Source: Limosilactobacillus antri DSM 16041 (GTDB taxonomy: Bacteria > Bacillota > Bacilli > Lactobacillales > Lactobacillaceae). From it: a stretch of 64,000 nt of DNA. Location of the stretch: assembly GCF_000160835.1 (NCBI RefSeq), contig NZ_GG700738.1:33071-97070 (forward strand), read 5' to 3'. The translations under genes and the position numbers were made by a program. Below the pieces are notes generated by a model. The model ran no database searches, was not told the origin of the DNA, and saw nothing but the letters and a program-made list of their open reading frames with translations. Shown piece by piece: positions 50,327 through 57,580 of the stretch. How positions within the stretch are numbered: the stretch's first letter is position 1; each line of letters starts with the position of its first letter.

Positions 50327-51216
50327 TGAAAGAAAAAGTAATTCTCGATTGTGATTGTAGCTTTGATATCCCTGGTTGTGACGTCGATGACGGCCTGACG
50401 ATTATGTACCTCCTGGGAGCGCCGACGATTGACCTCCTCGGGGTGACCCTCTCACAGGGGAATAGCGACTGGGCCGGGGTGCTGGGGGCCGCCCGCCGAC
50501 TCAAGGACCGCCTCCACCTTCCCTTTGACTACTACTTTGCACCGGATACGGGGGAACAGCCCCAAATGGCCGCCAGCGATTTTCTGGTGCAGACGGTGAA
50601 TGCTCACCCCCACGAAATCACCTTACTAGGGACCGGGGGCCTAACCAATATTAAACGGGCCCTCGCAAGTGACTCCCTCTTCTTAAACAAAGTTAAGAGG
50701 ATCGTCTTGATGGGTGGTAACTGCTTCCCTTTGGTCATCAATGGGCACCCAGTTGGGGAGTTGAATTTTAAGATTGATCCGACCGCCGCCCAGTTAATCT
50801 TTGCTAGCGGGGCCTCGCTAACAATCATGAATGGCCACATGACAACGGAAGCCCTCTTTTCCCGGGACTTTAGCCAGCGACTAGCGGCGGAACTGCAAAC
50901 AACGCTGCCGGCCGATTGCTACCAGTATTTCACGACCGCAATTGACGAGTGGATGGACTTGCAGGAGCGGGACCTGGACTTACCAGGTTTTTGCAACTGG
51001 GACATTACCACGGCGGTCTACCTAGAGCACCCAGAATACTTTACGCCAGAGCGGGTTTACCTGGCGGCCGACCAGTCAGCGATTGCCGAAGCGGGCCGGA
51101 TTAACCTGGTGGATCACTCGCCACGGATGATCACGATGCCGGCCCATATCAAGAACCTGGCTGCATTTAACGACCTGGTTTACCGCCGACTACTTGCGGG
51201 TTTACAGCAGGATTAG
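50326..51216 (+). CDS. nucleoside-hydrolase-fold protein
   Basis: The 296-residue protein belongs to the inosine-uridine hydrolase (IunH) superfamily, with VILDCDCSFDIPGCDVDDGLTIMYLL in place of the canonical DTDPGxDD. Two aspartates and DVDDG can still bind calcium, but extra residues separate them. TLLGTGGLTNIKRAL matches the family's LGPLTN step, and IVLMGGNCFP and GELNFKIDPTAA match MGG and EFNxxxDP. It should cleave an N-glycosidic or similar ribosyl bond. Location at the end of the transferase genes suggests it liberates the base, or a thio-base, from an imported ribosyl compound. Start 50323 or 50326; GGAGG precedes. Confidence 0.82.
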   Translation: MKEKVILDCDCSFDIPGCDVDDGLTIMYLLGAPTIDLLGVTLSQGNSDWAGVLGAARRLKDRLHLPFDYYFAPDTGEQPQMAASDFLVQTVNAHPHEITLLGTGGLTNIKRALASDSLFLNKVKRIVLMGGNCFPLVINGHPVGELNFKIDPTAAQLIFASGASLTIMNGHMTTEALFSRDFSQRLAAELQTTLPADCYQYFTTAIDEWMDLQERDLDLPGFCNWDITTAVYLEHPEYFTPERVYLAADQSAIAEAGRINLVDHSPRMITMPAHIKNLAAFNDLVYRRLLAGLQQD

Positions 51217-51227
51217 GAGGGGCCGGT

Positions 51228-51896
51228 ATGAAAAAAATAGTTACATTCCTGGTTATTTTTGTCTTAGTGATCGTGGCGGCCTACCAGCTCGGCCTGACCC
51301 GGTTGCTGACGGACTTTAACCAGTTGCGCAACCTGATCCAGGGCAGTGGTTGGTGGGGGTATTTAATCTTCATTGCCCTGTCCATCTTTACCTCGGTTTT
51401 CCTCCTGCCAGGCCAGCTGCTCGCCATTGTCGGCGGAATCTGCTGGGGCGGTTTCATTGGTGGGGCCCTGACGGTAATTGGGGCTACAATTGGCTGCTCG
51501 GTGTCATTCGTCATTGGCAAGTACGTTGCCCGTGATTACATCGTTGAGAAGATGGGGGACAGCAGCACCTTCAAGAAGATCGAACGGGGGGTCCGTGAAA
51601 ACGGGACCACCTTTCTCATCTTTACCCGCTTGGTGCCAGTCTTCCCATACGCCATCCAAAGTTATGCCTACGCGCTGACGCCGATGACCACCCGGAAGTT
51701 TACCGTGATCTCATTTTTGACCATGATGCCGGCCTGCTTTATCTACTCGTACTTGGCGGCCCAAATCTTACACGATGGCTTTTCGGCCAAGCTGTTCCTC
51801 GACCTAACCGTAGCCGGGGTCCTGCTGGCCGGGTTATCGATGCTGCCGAAGATGAGCCAGCGCTTGCGCCATTTGAGCGAAGAATATAAAAAGTAA
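51228..51896 (+). CDS. TVP38/TMEM64 family membrane protein (second copy, YdjZ-like)
   Basis: The 222-residue VTT protein has an N-terminal membrane segment, then IALSIFTSVFLLPGQLLAIVGGICWGGFIGG (re-entrant loop 1) and TTFLIFTRLVPVFPYAIQSYAYALTPMT (loop 2, with the conserved R-L-x-P-x-F-P). It is more canonical than the minus-strand copy at 41972-42709. E. coli also has two such genes (ydjX, ydjZ) in its cluster. Last gene of the plus-strand operon; an imperfect hairpin at about 51917-51947 follows. Confidence 0.87.
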   Translation: MKKIVTFLVIFVLVIVAAYQLGLTRLLTDFNQLRNLIQGSGWWGYLIFIALSIFTSVFLLPGQLLAIVGGICWGGFIGGALTVIGATIGCSVSFVIGKYVARDYIVEKMGDSSTFKKIERGVRENGTTFLIFTRLVPVFPYAIQSYAYALTPMTTRKFTVISFLTMMPACFIYSYLAAQILHDGFSAKLFLDLTVAGVLLAGLSMLPKMSQRLRHLSEEYKK

Positions 51897-51963
51897 CCCA
51901 CTGAAATAAAGTGAGGACGTCCATCCGCTTCAATCGGCTGGGCGTTTTCTTCGTGCAGTATGT

Positions 51964-51981
51964 TAAAATGAAAGCGGTTAA
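51964..51981 (+). promoter_or_regulatory. -10 box and cre-like site before the cysteine desulfidase gene
   Basis: TAAAAT (51964-51969) overlaps TGAAAGCGGTTAAT (51968-51981), which follows the CcpA consensus except at its last two bases. The same TA-AAATGAAAGCG layout occurs before the cystine importer at 53407. Confidence 0.5.
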
Positions 51982-52006
51982 TTAATTTAGATTTGGGGTG
52001 AGGAAG

Positions 52007-53305
52007 ATGAATCAACACAGTCGGATGATGTATCGAACGGCACTAAAGAGTAGTATTCAGCTGGCGAAGGGCTGTACTGAGCCAGTCGCGGTTGCACTAG
52101 CGGCGGCCAAGTGTGGTGCTCAGCTCGACCGGGCAGAACCCGCCACAATTGAAGTGGCGGTCTCGGCCAATATTTTTAAGAATGCCCTAGCGGTAATCGT
52201 ACCGGGGACTGGCGAAGCGGGCTTGCCAGTTGCGGCGTCGTTAGGCTACCTCTGGGGTGACCCGGCGGCCGGTCTCGGGGTGATCCCCCAGCTGACGACG
52301 GACCAGCGGACCCGAGTCCTTGGATTAGCTCATTCTGGCAAAGTGACTGTTACCGTAGCCGACGTACCCGATAAACTGTACGTTGCCGTGAAAGCAACCA
52401 CACCGGACGGCCATACTGCGTTAACTAAGATCGCCGGGAGCCATACCAACATTTACTTTGTCCAACAGGATGACCAGGTTGTGTGGGACAATGGTAAGCC
52501 GACTCAGGCGGCCCCGGCAGGCTGGCTGACCTTTATGCGGCAGACCACCTTAGCGGATATTTGGGACTTTGCTGTCAATCAAGAAGCCGTTGAAGGCCTG
52601 CAATTTATTTTAACCACGCGGGACCACAACCTGGCCTTGGCACAGGACGGCTTTGATCACCATTACGGCATGGGGGTTGGTCAGGCAATTGCCAGCGCAA
52701 AGGGGTTGGGCAATACTGATAATTTGACCAGTCGGATCATTGCCTGGACGGCCGCAGCAGCCGATGCCCGGATGGGTGGCAGTCAGCTCCTGGCGGCGAC
52801 TAATTCTGGCTCCGGCAACCAGGGGATTACCGCAACAGTACCGGTGTGCGTCGCGGCAGAAGAGTGGGGGTCGTCCAAGAAACAACTTATTCGCGCGTTA
52901 ACTCTGTCTCATCTCACCGCAATCTACATCCATTCTTTCCTGCCAAGCTTAACTGCTTACTGTGCGACCCATTCTGCCGCGATGGGGGCGGCGACGGGGA
53001 TTTGTTACCTTGCCGGCGGGACAGTTGAAGATGCTGCCCGGGCCATCAAGATCATGATCGGGGATGCCAACGGGCTGATCTGCGACGGTGCCGGTTGCTC
53101 ATGTGCCGTTAAGGTTTCAACAGCAGTGCAAACGATGCTTAAGGCCGTTGACATGGCCCTACAAGGCATTACAGTTCCGGCAACTAACGGGGTGGTCAGT
53201 GAATCCGTGGACGAAACGATTCGCGGACTGGGCAAGCTAACTTCCGAGGGGATGGCCGCTACCGATTCCATCATCCTGAAAATTATGCGGGCTAAAAATA
53301 ATTAG
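52007..53305 (+). CDS. L-cysteine desulfidase (CyuA/YhaM family, L-serine dehydratase alpha-like)
   Basis: The 432-residue protein belongs to UPF0597, whose members CyuA (E. coli YhaM) and CdsB degrade L-cysteine to pyruvate, ammonia and sulfide with a [4Fe-4S] cluster. Cys23 lies in LAKGCTEPVAVALAAAK; the other cluster cysteines lie in DANGLICDGAGCSCAVKV. The middle AATNSGSGNQGITATVPV corresponds to the S-G-S-G-N-Q-G substrate loop. GTG at 51998 is possible, but ATG 52007 has the better spacing to GGGGTGAGG. Together with the cystine importer downstream it forms a cystine-to-sulfide route. Confidence 0.87.
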   Translation: MNQHSRMMYRTALKSSIQLAKGCTEPVAVALAAAKCGAQLDRAEPATIEVAVSANIFKNALAVIVPGTGEAGLPVAASLGYLWGDPAAGLGVIPQLTTDQRTRVLGLAHSGKVTVTVADVPDKLYVAVKATTPDGHTALTKIAGSHTNIYFVQQDDQVVWDNGKPTQAAPAGWLTFMRQTTLADIWDFAVNQEAVEGLQFILTTRDHNLALAQDGFDHHYGMGVGQAIASAKGLGNTDNLTSRIIAWTAAAADARMGGSQLLAATNSGSGNQGITATVPVCVAAEEWGSSKKQLIRALTLSHLTAIYIHSFLPSLTAYCATHSAAMGAATGICYLAGGTVEDAARAIKIMIGDANGLICDGAGCSCAVKVSTAVQTMLKAVDMALQGITVPATNGVVSESVDETIRGLGKLTSEGMAATDSIILKIMRAKNN

Positions 53306-53383
53306 TATTTTAACTTGGTTTTATGCGTCCCAAAGTTAGTGCAGGCTTATTTGGGGCGCTTTTTGGGGGATTTTAGGCAAAAC

Positions 53384-53425
53384 TTGCATAAGTGTCTGGT
53401 AAACATTACAATGAAAGCGTTACCA
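53384..53425 (+). promoter_or_regulatory. promoter with overlapping cre site for the cystine importer
   Basis: TTGCAT (53384-53389), 17-base spacer, TACAAT (53407-53412). TGAAAGCGTTACCA (53412-53425) matches the CcpA consensus completely and starts at the last base of the -10 box, a repressing position. Confidence 0.75.
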
Positions 53426-53491
53426 ATTATTTGTGCTAGAGATCACAATTCCAGTTAGGGGGAATGGTCAATTTAATTGAGGTGTTTTTGT

Positions 53492-54781
53492 ATGTCAACA
53501 ACTGTGTGGATGAATTTAGCAACGTTTGCTGTTTCATTGCTGGCATGTTATGTAATCCATTTGCTGCTTAAAAAGTTGGGCTTTGGTTTTACTTCCGTCA
53601 TTGCATTGGTGATTGGGATTATCATTGGTCTGATTTTCAAGGGCTACACTTCCTATGATGCCGTTGTCGGGACCATCTATGTCAAGGTAATCACGATGAT
53701 GGTTATCCCACTGTTACTGGTGTCCTTAATCCAGAGTGTCTACTCGATGAGTTCCACCAGTAAGCTGAAAACCATTGGTGGGAAAGCACTGTTTTGGTTG
53801 CTGTTCCAAACCTTATTGGCCGCGATTGTGGGAACGGTGCTTGCACTAGCAACTAATCTGGGGAAGGGAACCCATTTGAGTATTGTTGATGGGGTCAAGA
53901 TTGGGAAGGTCCCACCGTTTACCCAGGTAATTACTGATCTGTTTTCGGAAAATATCTTCCAGTCAATGGCGAAGGGGCAAGTGATCCCGGTTGTATTCTT
54001 TGCAATTATTGTTGGGATGGCAGTAGTGGCAATTAACGAAAAGAAGGGGGCCGATTCCCTCCGCTTTTTCAAAGCCTTTATCGATGACTGTCACGATATT
54101 GTTTACAAGCTAATTGCCGTCATCATTTCATTCCTGCCGTACTCAATTATTTTCTTGATGGCTGATACCATGGGGACCAGTGAGCCGAAAGCCTTACTGC
54201 CATTGCTGTGGATTATTGTTCTTACCTTTGTCGGTTGTCTTTTTCACATGGCCGTTACCGACAGCGTCCTACTGAAGTTTGTCGGCCATGTATCACCACT
54301 CAAGTTTTACCATGATGTTCTTCCTGCCCAAACGATGGCCTTCTCGACCCGGAGTAGTGCCGGGACCCTCCCACTGTATGTTGAGTGTTTGACGAAGAAG
54401 CTCGGCGTTTCAGAAGAAATTGCTAACTTTGTTGGTTCACTCGGGACGGCAGTTGGGATGTCTGGCTGTGCGGGGATCTGGCCACCGCTATTAGCCATCT
54501 ACACCATTCACTCGATGGGTGGTAACATTTCAGTTACGCAAGCAATTATTATTATCATTTTGTGCCCAATCATTTCGTTTGGTACCGCTGGTGTTCCCGG
54601 CGGTGGGATTATGCTTGCAACCGCGATGTTTGTTGTTTTGGGATTGCCGGTCGGCTTAATTAGTATTTTTGCAGGAATCGATAGTTTCGCTGACATGGCG
54701 CGGACGACGACTAACGTAACAAGTTCAATGGTGGCTTCCACGCTAGTTTCCCAATCGGAAAAACGAGCGAGTGCTAAGTAG
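53492..54781 (+). CDS. DAACS-family symporter, probable L-cystine importer (TcyP-like)
   Basis: The 429-residue protein has the dicarboxylate/amino acid:cation symporter plan. HP1 carries STRSSAGTLPLYVECLTKKLGV, segment 7 GTAVGMSGCAGIWPPLLAIYTI, HP2 SFGTAGVPGGGIM and segment 8 FADMARTTTNVTSS. The GCAGI-type segment 7 and STRSSA-TLP loop are what TcyP cystine transporters show instead of the NMDGTA of glutamate carriers. ATG 53492 follows GAGGTG. With the desulfidase upstream this suggests import and breakdown of cystine under glucose control. Confidence 0.83.
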   Translation: MSTTVWMNLATFAVSLLACYVIHLLLKKLGFGFTSVIALVIGIIIGLIFKGYTSYDAVVGTIYVKVITMMVIPLLLVSLIQSVYSMSSTSKLKTIGGKALFWLLFQTLLAAIVGTVLALATNLGKGTHLSIVDGVKIGKVPPFTQVITDLFSENIFQSMAKGQVIPVVFFAIIVGMAVVAINEKKGADSLRFFKAFIDDCHDIVYKLIAVIISFLPYSIIFLMADTMGTSEPKALLPLLWIIVLTFVGCLFHMAVTDSVLLKFVGHVSPLKFYHDVLPAQTMAFSTRSSAGTLPLYVECLTKKLGVSEEIANFVGSLGTAVGMSGCAGIWPPLLAIYTIHSMGGNISVTQAIIIIILCPIISFGTAGVPGGGIMLATAMFVVLGLPVGLISIFAGIDSFADMARTTTNVTSSMVASTLVSQSEKRASAK

Positions 54782-54873
54782 TATGTAAGTGTTGAATTTC
54801 CTCCGACCAGAATTTGTGTAATCGGTAACTTTTTTGATCACGGTCATGGTTAACATGGCGGTGGTGTTAACAA

Positions 54874-54912
54874 AACGGGCCCCAAGTTCGATGAGAACCT
54901 GAGGCCCGTTAT
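54874..54912. terminator. terminator between the cystine importer and the YeeE/YedE gene
   Basis: AACGGGCC pairs with GGCCCGTT around a 21-base loop that holds GTTC/GAAC, which can extend the stem. It can serve both strands. Confidence 0.75.
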
Positions 54913-54924
54913 TAGTTACCGGTT

Positions 54925-55881
54925 TTATTTCTTAATTCGGTGGGCCAACCAGTCAGCCAGACCGTAGCCAATGATGATAAATACCAGCGCTAACCACCCT
55001 TGGACCGAAAAGAGGGCAGTGTAAACCAGCCCGTTGGAGGTCAAGGTCCCCTTGGAAAGGCCAGTCCCACCCCCCATCAGGACGCCGGCCACAATCGAGC
55101 TGATGAGGTTGATAATCGTAAGCGGCCGCCGTTGGAACTGTCTTTTTACCAGGGCGACCAGGAAGGCGCCGATGGTGATTCCGACCGTGAAATACATCCC
55201 CCAGCTAATGGTGATTCCAGCACCGTGCCCCTTGATAAAGCCATACCATGACAGGAGGGGGTCAGCAATTGCAAAACCACCAAAGCTCTGGGCCCAGGCA
55301 TTCGCGAGGAAGGCACCTCCGGCGAGGAGGCCGATGAGGAGTGGGGCAAGCAGGGCTCGCCAGCCCGCCTGCTTGCGGGACCAGGCGAACCAAGCAGTAG
55401 TGACTACCGCGAGGATCCCGAGGCACAGTAAGAAGCCGGTTGCCCGGCCGCGGAATAAGTCGTCGCTAACCTGGGCGCGGTTGAGGCCACCGAGACGGTC
55501 GCTCAAGACTCCCCAGTTGTAGTAGACCAGGGTCAGGGTAAAAGCAAGCAGGGCAAGCAGGCCGTGGAGGTCTCCGTTACCGACCTGGACGAAGTTATCG
55601 ATGATACAGCCGCGGGCCAGCCACATCCCCAGCCCAAACAGCAGGCTCCCGACAATTGTGGCCGCCGGCGCATAGTCGGGATTCGCCGGGATAGTAAGGA
55701 CTCCAGCAAGTAGGAGGGCTGCGACAATCGCACTCTCCACCACAATTATCACTATCAGGCTCAGCAGGCCGTTCCCCGACCGCTTTGTCAACCCATCATG
55801 GATCTGTCGGGCAAAGTTAAAATGCCAGCTCTGTAGGACAGCCCCGAGGATCAGACCAAAAATTAAACCAGTTTGAACCAT
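54925..55881 (-). CDS. YeeE/YedE-family sulfur (or selenium) transporter
   Basis: The 318-residue protein has about nine membrane segments and the two Sulf_transp (PF04143) repeats. The first has GMWLARGCIIDNFVQVGNGDLHGL with Cys92; the second has GGGTGLSKGTLTSNGLVYTALFSVQGW. Characterised relatives take up thiosulfate (TsuA) through conserved cysteines; YedE/FdhT homologues are linked with selenium use. Here the second repeat lacks a matching Cys, so the transport mechanism or substrate may differ. Minus strand, single gene, divergent from the secreted rhodanese, which may supply or use its substrate. Confidence 0.82.
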   Translation of the reverse strand: MVQTGLIFGLILGAVLQSWHFNFARQIHDGLTKRSGNGLLSLIVIIVVESAIVAALLLAGVLTIPANPDYAPAATIVGSLLFGLGMWLARGCIIDNFVQVGNGDLHGLLALLAFTLTLVYYNWGVLSDRLGGLNRAQVSDDLFRGRATGFLLCLGILAVVTTAWFAWSRKQAGWRALLAPLLIGLLAGGAFLANAWAQSFGGFAIADPLLSWYGFIKGHGAGITISWGMYFTVGITIGAFLVALVKRQFQRRPLTIINLISSIVAGVLMGGGTGLSKGTLTSNGLVYTALFSVQGWLALVFIIIGYGLADWLAHRIKK

Positions 55882-56028
55882 TTGTTACTACCTTTCCTTT
55901 ACAAAAATCTAACACTAATTCATTATTGCACAAGCTAGCCAACAGTAGTATCATATTTTATTGTGAAAGAGCTTACACATCGACATTTTTCCACAAAGTA
56001 GCATAGAAAAGTGAGGGAGTATCAAAAA

Positions 56029-57072
56029 ATGCATAAGTTTTTTAAATGGTTCGGGATCGCGGCCTGTGGTTTGTTAGCCGGGCTTGTCTTGGCGGGAACC
56101 AGTACCCATGCGGCTAGTAAGGAAAGCCACTTCGTTAAAGAAGACCAGCAGGTAACTGAGAACACCTACTACATCACGGCAAAGCAGGCCCAGCAATTCA
56201 AGGAACAGAACCCAAATGCGGTTGTCCTGGCTGTAGCCTATGGGAAGGTGCCAGGCTTTAACAAGGGCCACATTCCGGGCGCTGTTCAAATGAGCACTAA
56301 TGACGTCGAAAGCCAGGCTGCTAAGTGGAACCTGCTAGATGCCAGCCAGCTCCGGAAGAACTTCTTGAAAAAGGGGGTTACCGCTGACACGCCACTGATT
56401 GTTTATTCTCCAGACATCTCGGCCGCTTCCCGGGTGGCCTTTGCCGCTTACTACCTTGGGGTGAAGAACATTAAGATCATCGACGGTGGTCAGCAGGCCT
56501 GGAAGAAGGCTGGTCTGCCACTAGAAAAGAAGAGCGTGCAGCCAAAGAAGCAAACCGACTTCGGCAGCAATACGGTTGCTCACCCAGAAGCATACATCAA
56601 GACCCCCGCTGACCTCCTCAAGGCCGAGAAGAAGAACCCGGACTTGAAGCTGGTAAGTACCCGTTCCTGGAAGGAATACATCGGCGACATCTCTGGTTAC
56701 TCCTACATCAAGGAAGCCGGTGAACCAAAGGGTGCGATTTACGGCCGGGTAAGTAAGAGCAGCAGTGACGTTGCCTACCTGACGAACGCTGACGGGACCA
56801 TCAAGGATCCAAAGGCCGAATTGGCTTACTGGGCAAAGAAGGGGATTACCCCTGACCAAGAGGTTGTCTTCTACTGTGGGACCGGTTGGCGGGCCTGCGT
56901 TCCATTCTTCCTCGCCAAGGAAGAGGGCTTTAAGAATGTTCAGCTCTACGATGGTGGCTGGTACCAATGGAATATGGAACACAAGAAGGACCCAAAGAAG
57001 TACCCAGTACAAAAGGGTGAACCAGGGACCAAGAACTTTAAGGTTGAGACCACCGTTTCTGCTGAACGGTAA
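56029..57072 (+). CDS. secreted two-domain rhodanese (YnjE-like sulfurtransferase)
   Basis: The 347-residue protein has an export signal (residues about 5-29, GIAACGLLAGLVLAGTSTHA-A). Domain 1 (about 45-165) has the rhodanese frame FNKGHIPGAVQMS but no active-site Cys (VYSPDISAAS). Domain 2 (about 190-330) has the persulfide-forming Cys283 in the loop CGTGWRA, the same loop I recall from E. coli YnjE. It should move sulfane sulfur outside the membrane. E. coli ynjE follows ynjBCD; here it lies 9 kb from the ATPase but still within the same sulfur-related block. ATG 56029 preferred to GTG 56011. Confidence 0.85.
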   Translation: MHKFFKWFGIAACGLLAGLVLAGTSTHAASKESHFVKEDQQVTENTYYITAKQAQQFKEQNPNAVVLAVAYGKVPGFNKGHIPGAVQMSTNDVESQAAKWNLLDASQLRKNFLKKGVTADTPLIVYSPDISAASRVAFAAYYLGVKNIKIIDGGQQAWKKAGLPLEKKSVQPKKQTDFGSNTVAHPEAYIKTPADLLKAEKKNPDLKLVSTRSWKEYIGDISGYSYIKEAGEPKGAIYGRVSKSSSDVAYLTNADGTIKDPKAELAYWAKKGITPDQEVVFYCGTGWRACVPFFLAKEEGFKNVQLYDGGWYQWNMEHKKDPKKYPVQKGEPGTKNFKVETTVSAER

Positions 57073-57106
57073 GCATGCCTTAGCGGTGGGTAAGCAATAA
57101 TAATTA

Positions 57107-57150
57107 AGGGTGCATAGTCAGAGTCGGTGTGGACTCTGATTATGCACCCT
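57107..57150. terminator. bidirectional terminator between the rhodanese gene and the YolD gene
   Basis: The 19-base arm 57107-57125 pairs with 57132-57150 with one G-T pair. The stop codon of the minus-strand YolD-like gene is inside the stem. Confidence 0.85.
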
Positions 57151-57580
57151 TGATGTTTTCAATTCGCTTCAAATTGCGAATGACCACGGACTCGCCATCG
57201 CGAAAACGAAGCCGCTGCCGGCGCCAGTCAACGGCAACCAGCTGACCGGTGAAGCTCTCATAGTAGCCGCTGGCCCCGTTGAAGTAGGTCAGCTTGACCG
57301 TCGGCCAGGGGCGCTGGGCCGCCAGGGTCTTGATCTTCTTGTTCAGGGCCGTTAACTGGTCGTGGCTTAAGTAGTCCTTATTGGCATAGCGCTTCGCTGT
57401 CTGATCGAGGAGCTCCTTATAACCGGTTAGAGCGGCGAAGGGGGCGAACTGGCCCGCCCGGTCGACCTGCGGCATTGGCAGGTGGGCCCGGGAGACGTGG
57501 CGGGGGCTGTCCATAATATCCCGGTAGCGGCTCGTATCGTTAAATTGCTTCTGCTCAGCTGCCCATTGCTGCTTGTCCAT
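57140..57580 (-). CDS. YolD-like protein
   Basis: This 146-residue protein has the YolD family pattern: PQVDRAGQFAPFAALTGYKELL early and a C-terminal small beta domain (SYYESFTGQLVAVDW-like strand, then VVIRNLKRIENI). YolD-like proteins are regularly encoded beside Y-family polymerases of the UvrX/UmuC type in Firmicutes and are thought to act with them in SOS mutagenesis, perhaps as a UmuD-like partner. Its start overlaps the polymerase stop by one base, so both are expressed together from the LexA-type promoter. Confidence 0.82.
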   Translation of the reverse strand: MDKQQWAAEQKQFNDTSRYRDIMDSPRHVSRAHLPMPQVDRAGQFAPFAALTGYKELLDQTAKRYANKDYLSHDQLTALNKKIKTLAAQRPWPTVKLTYFNGASGYYESFTGQLVAVDWRRQRLRFRDGESVVIRNLKRIENIKGA

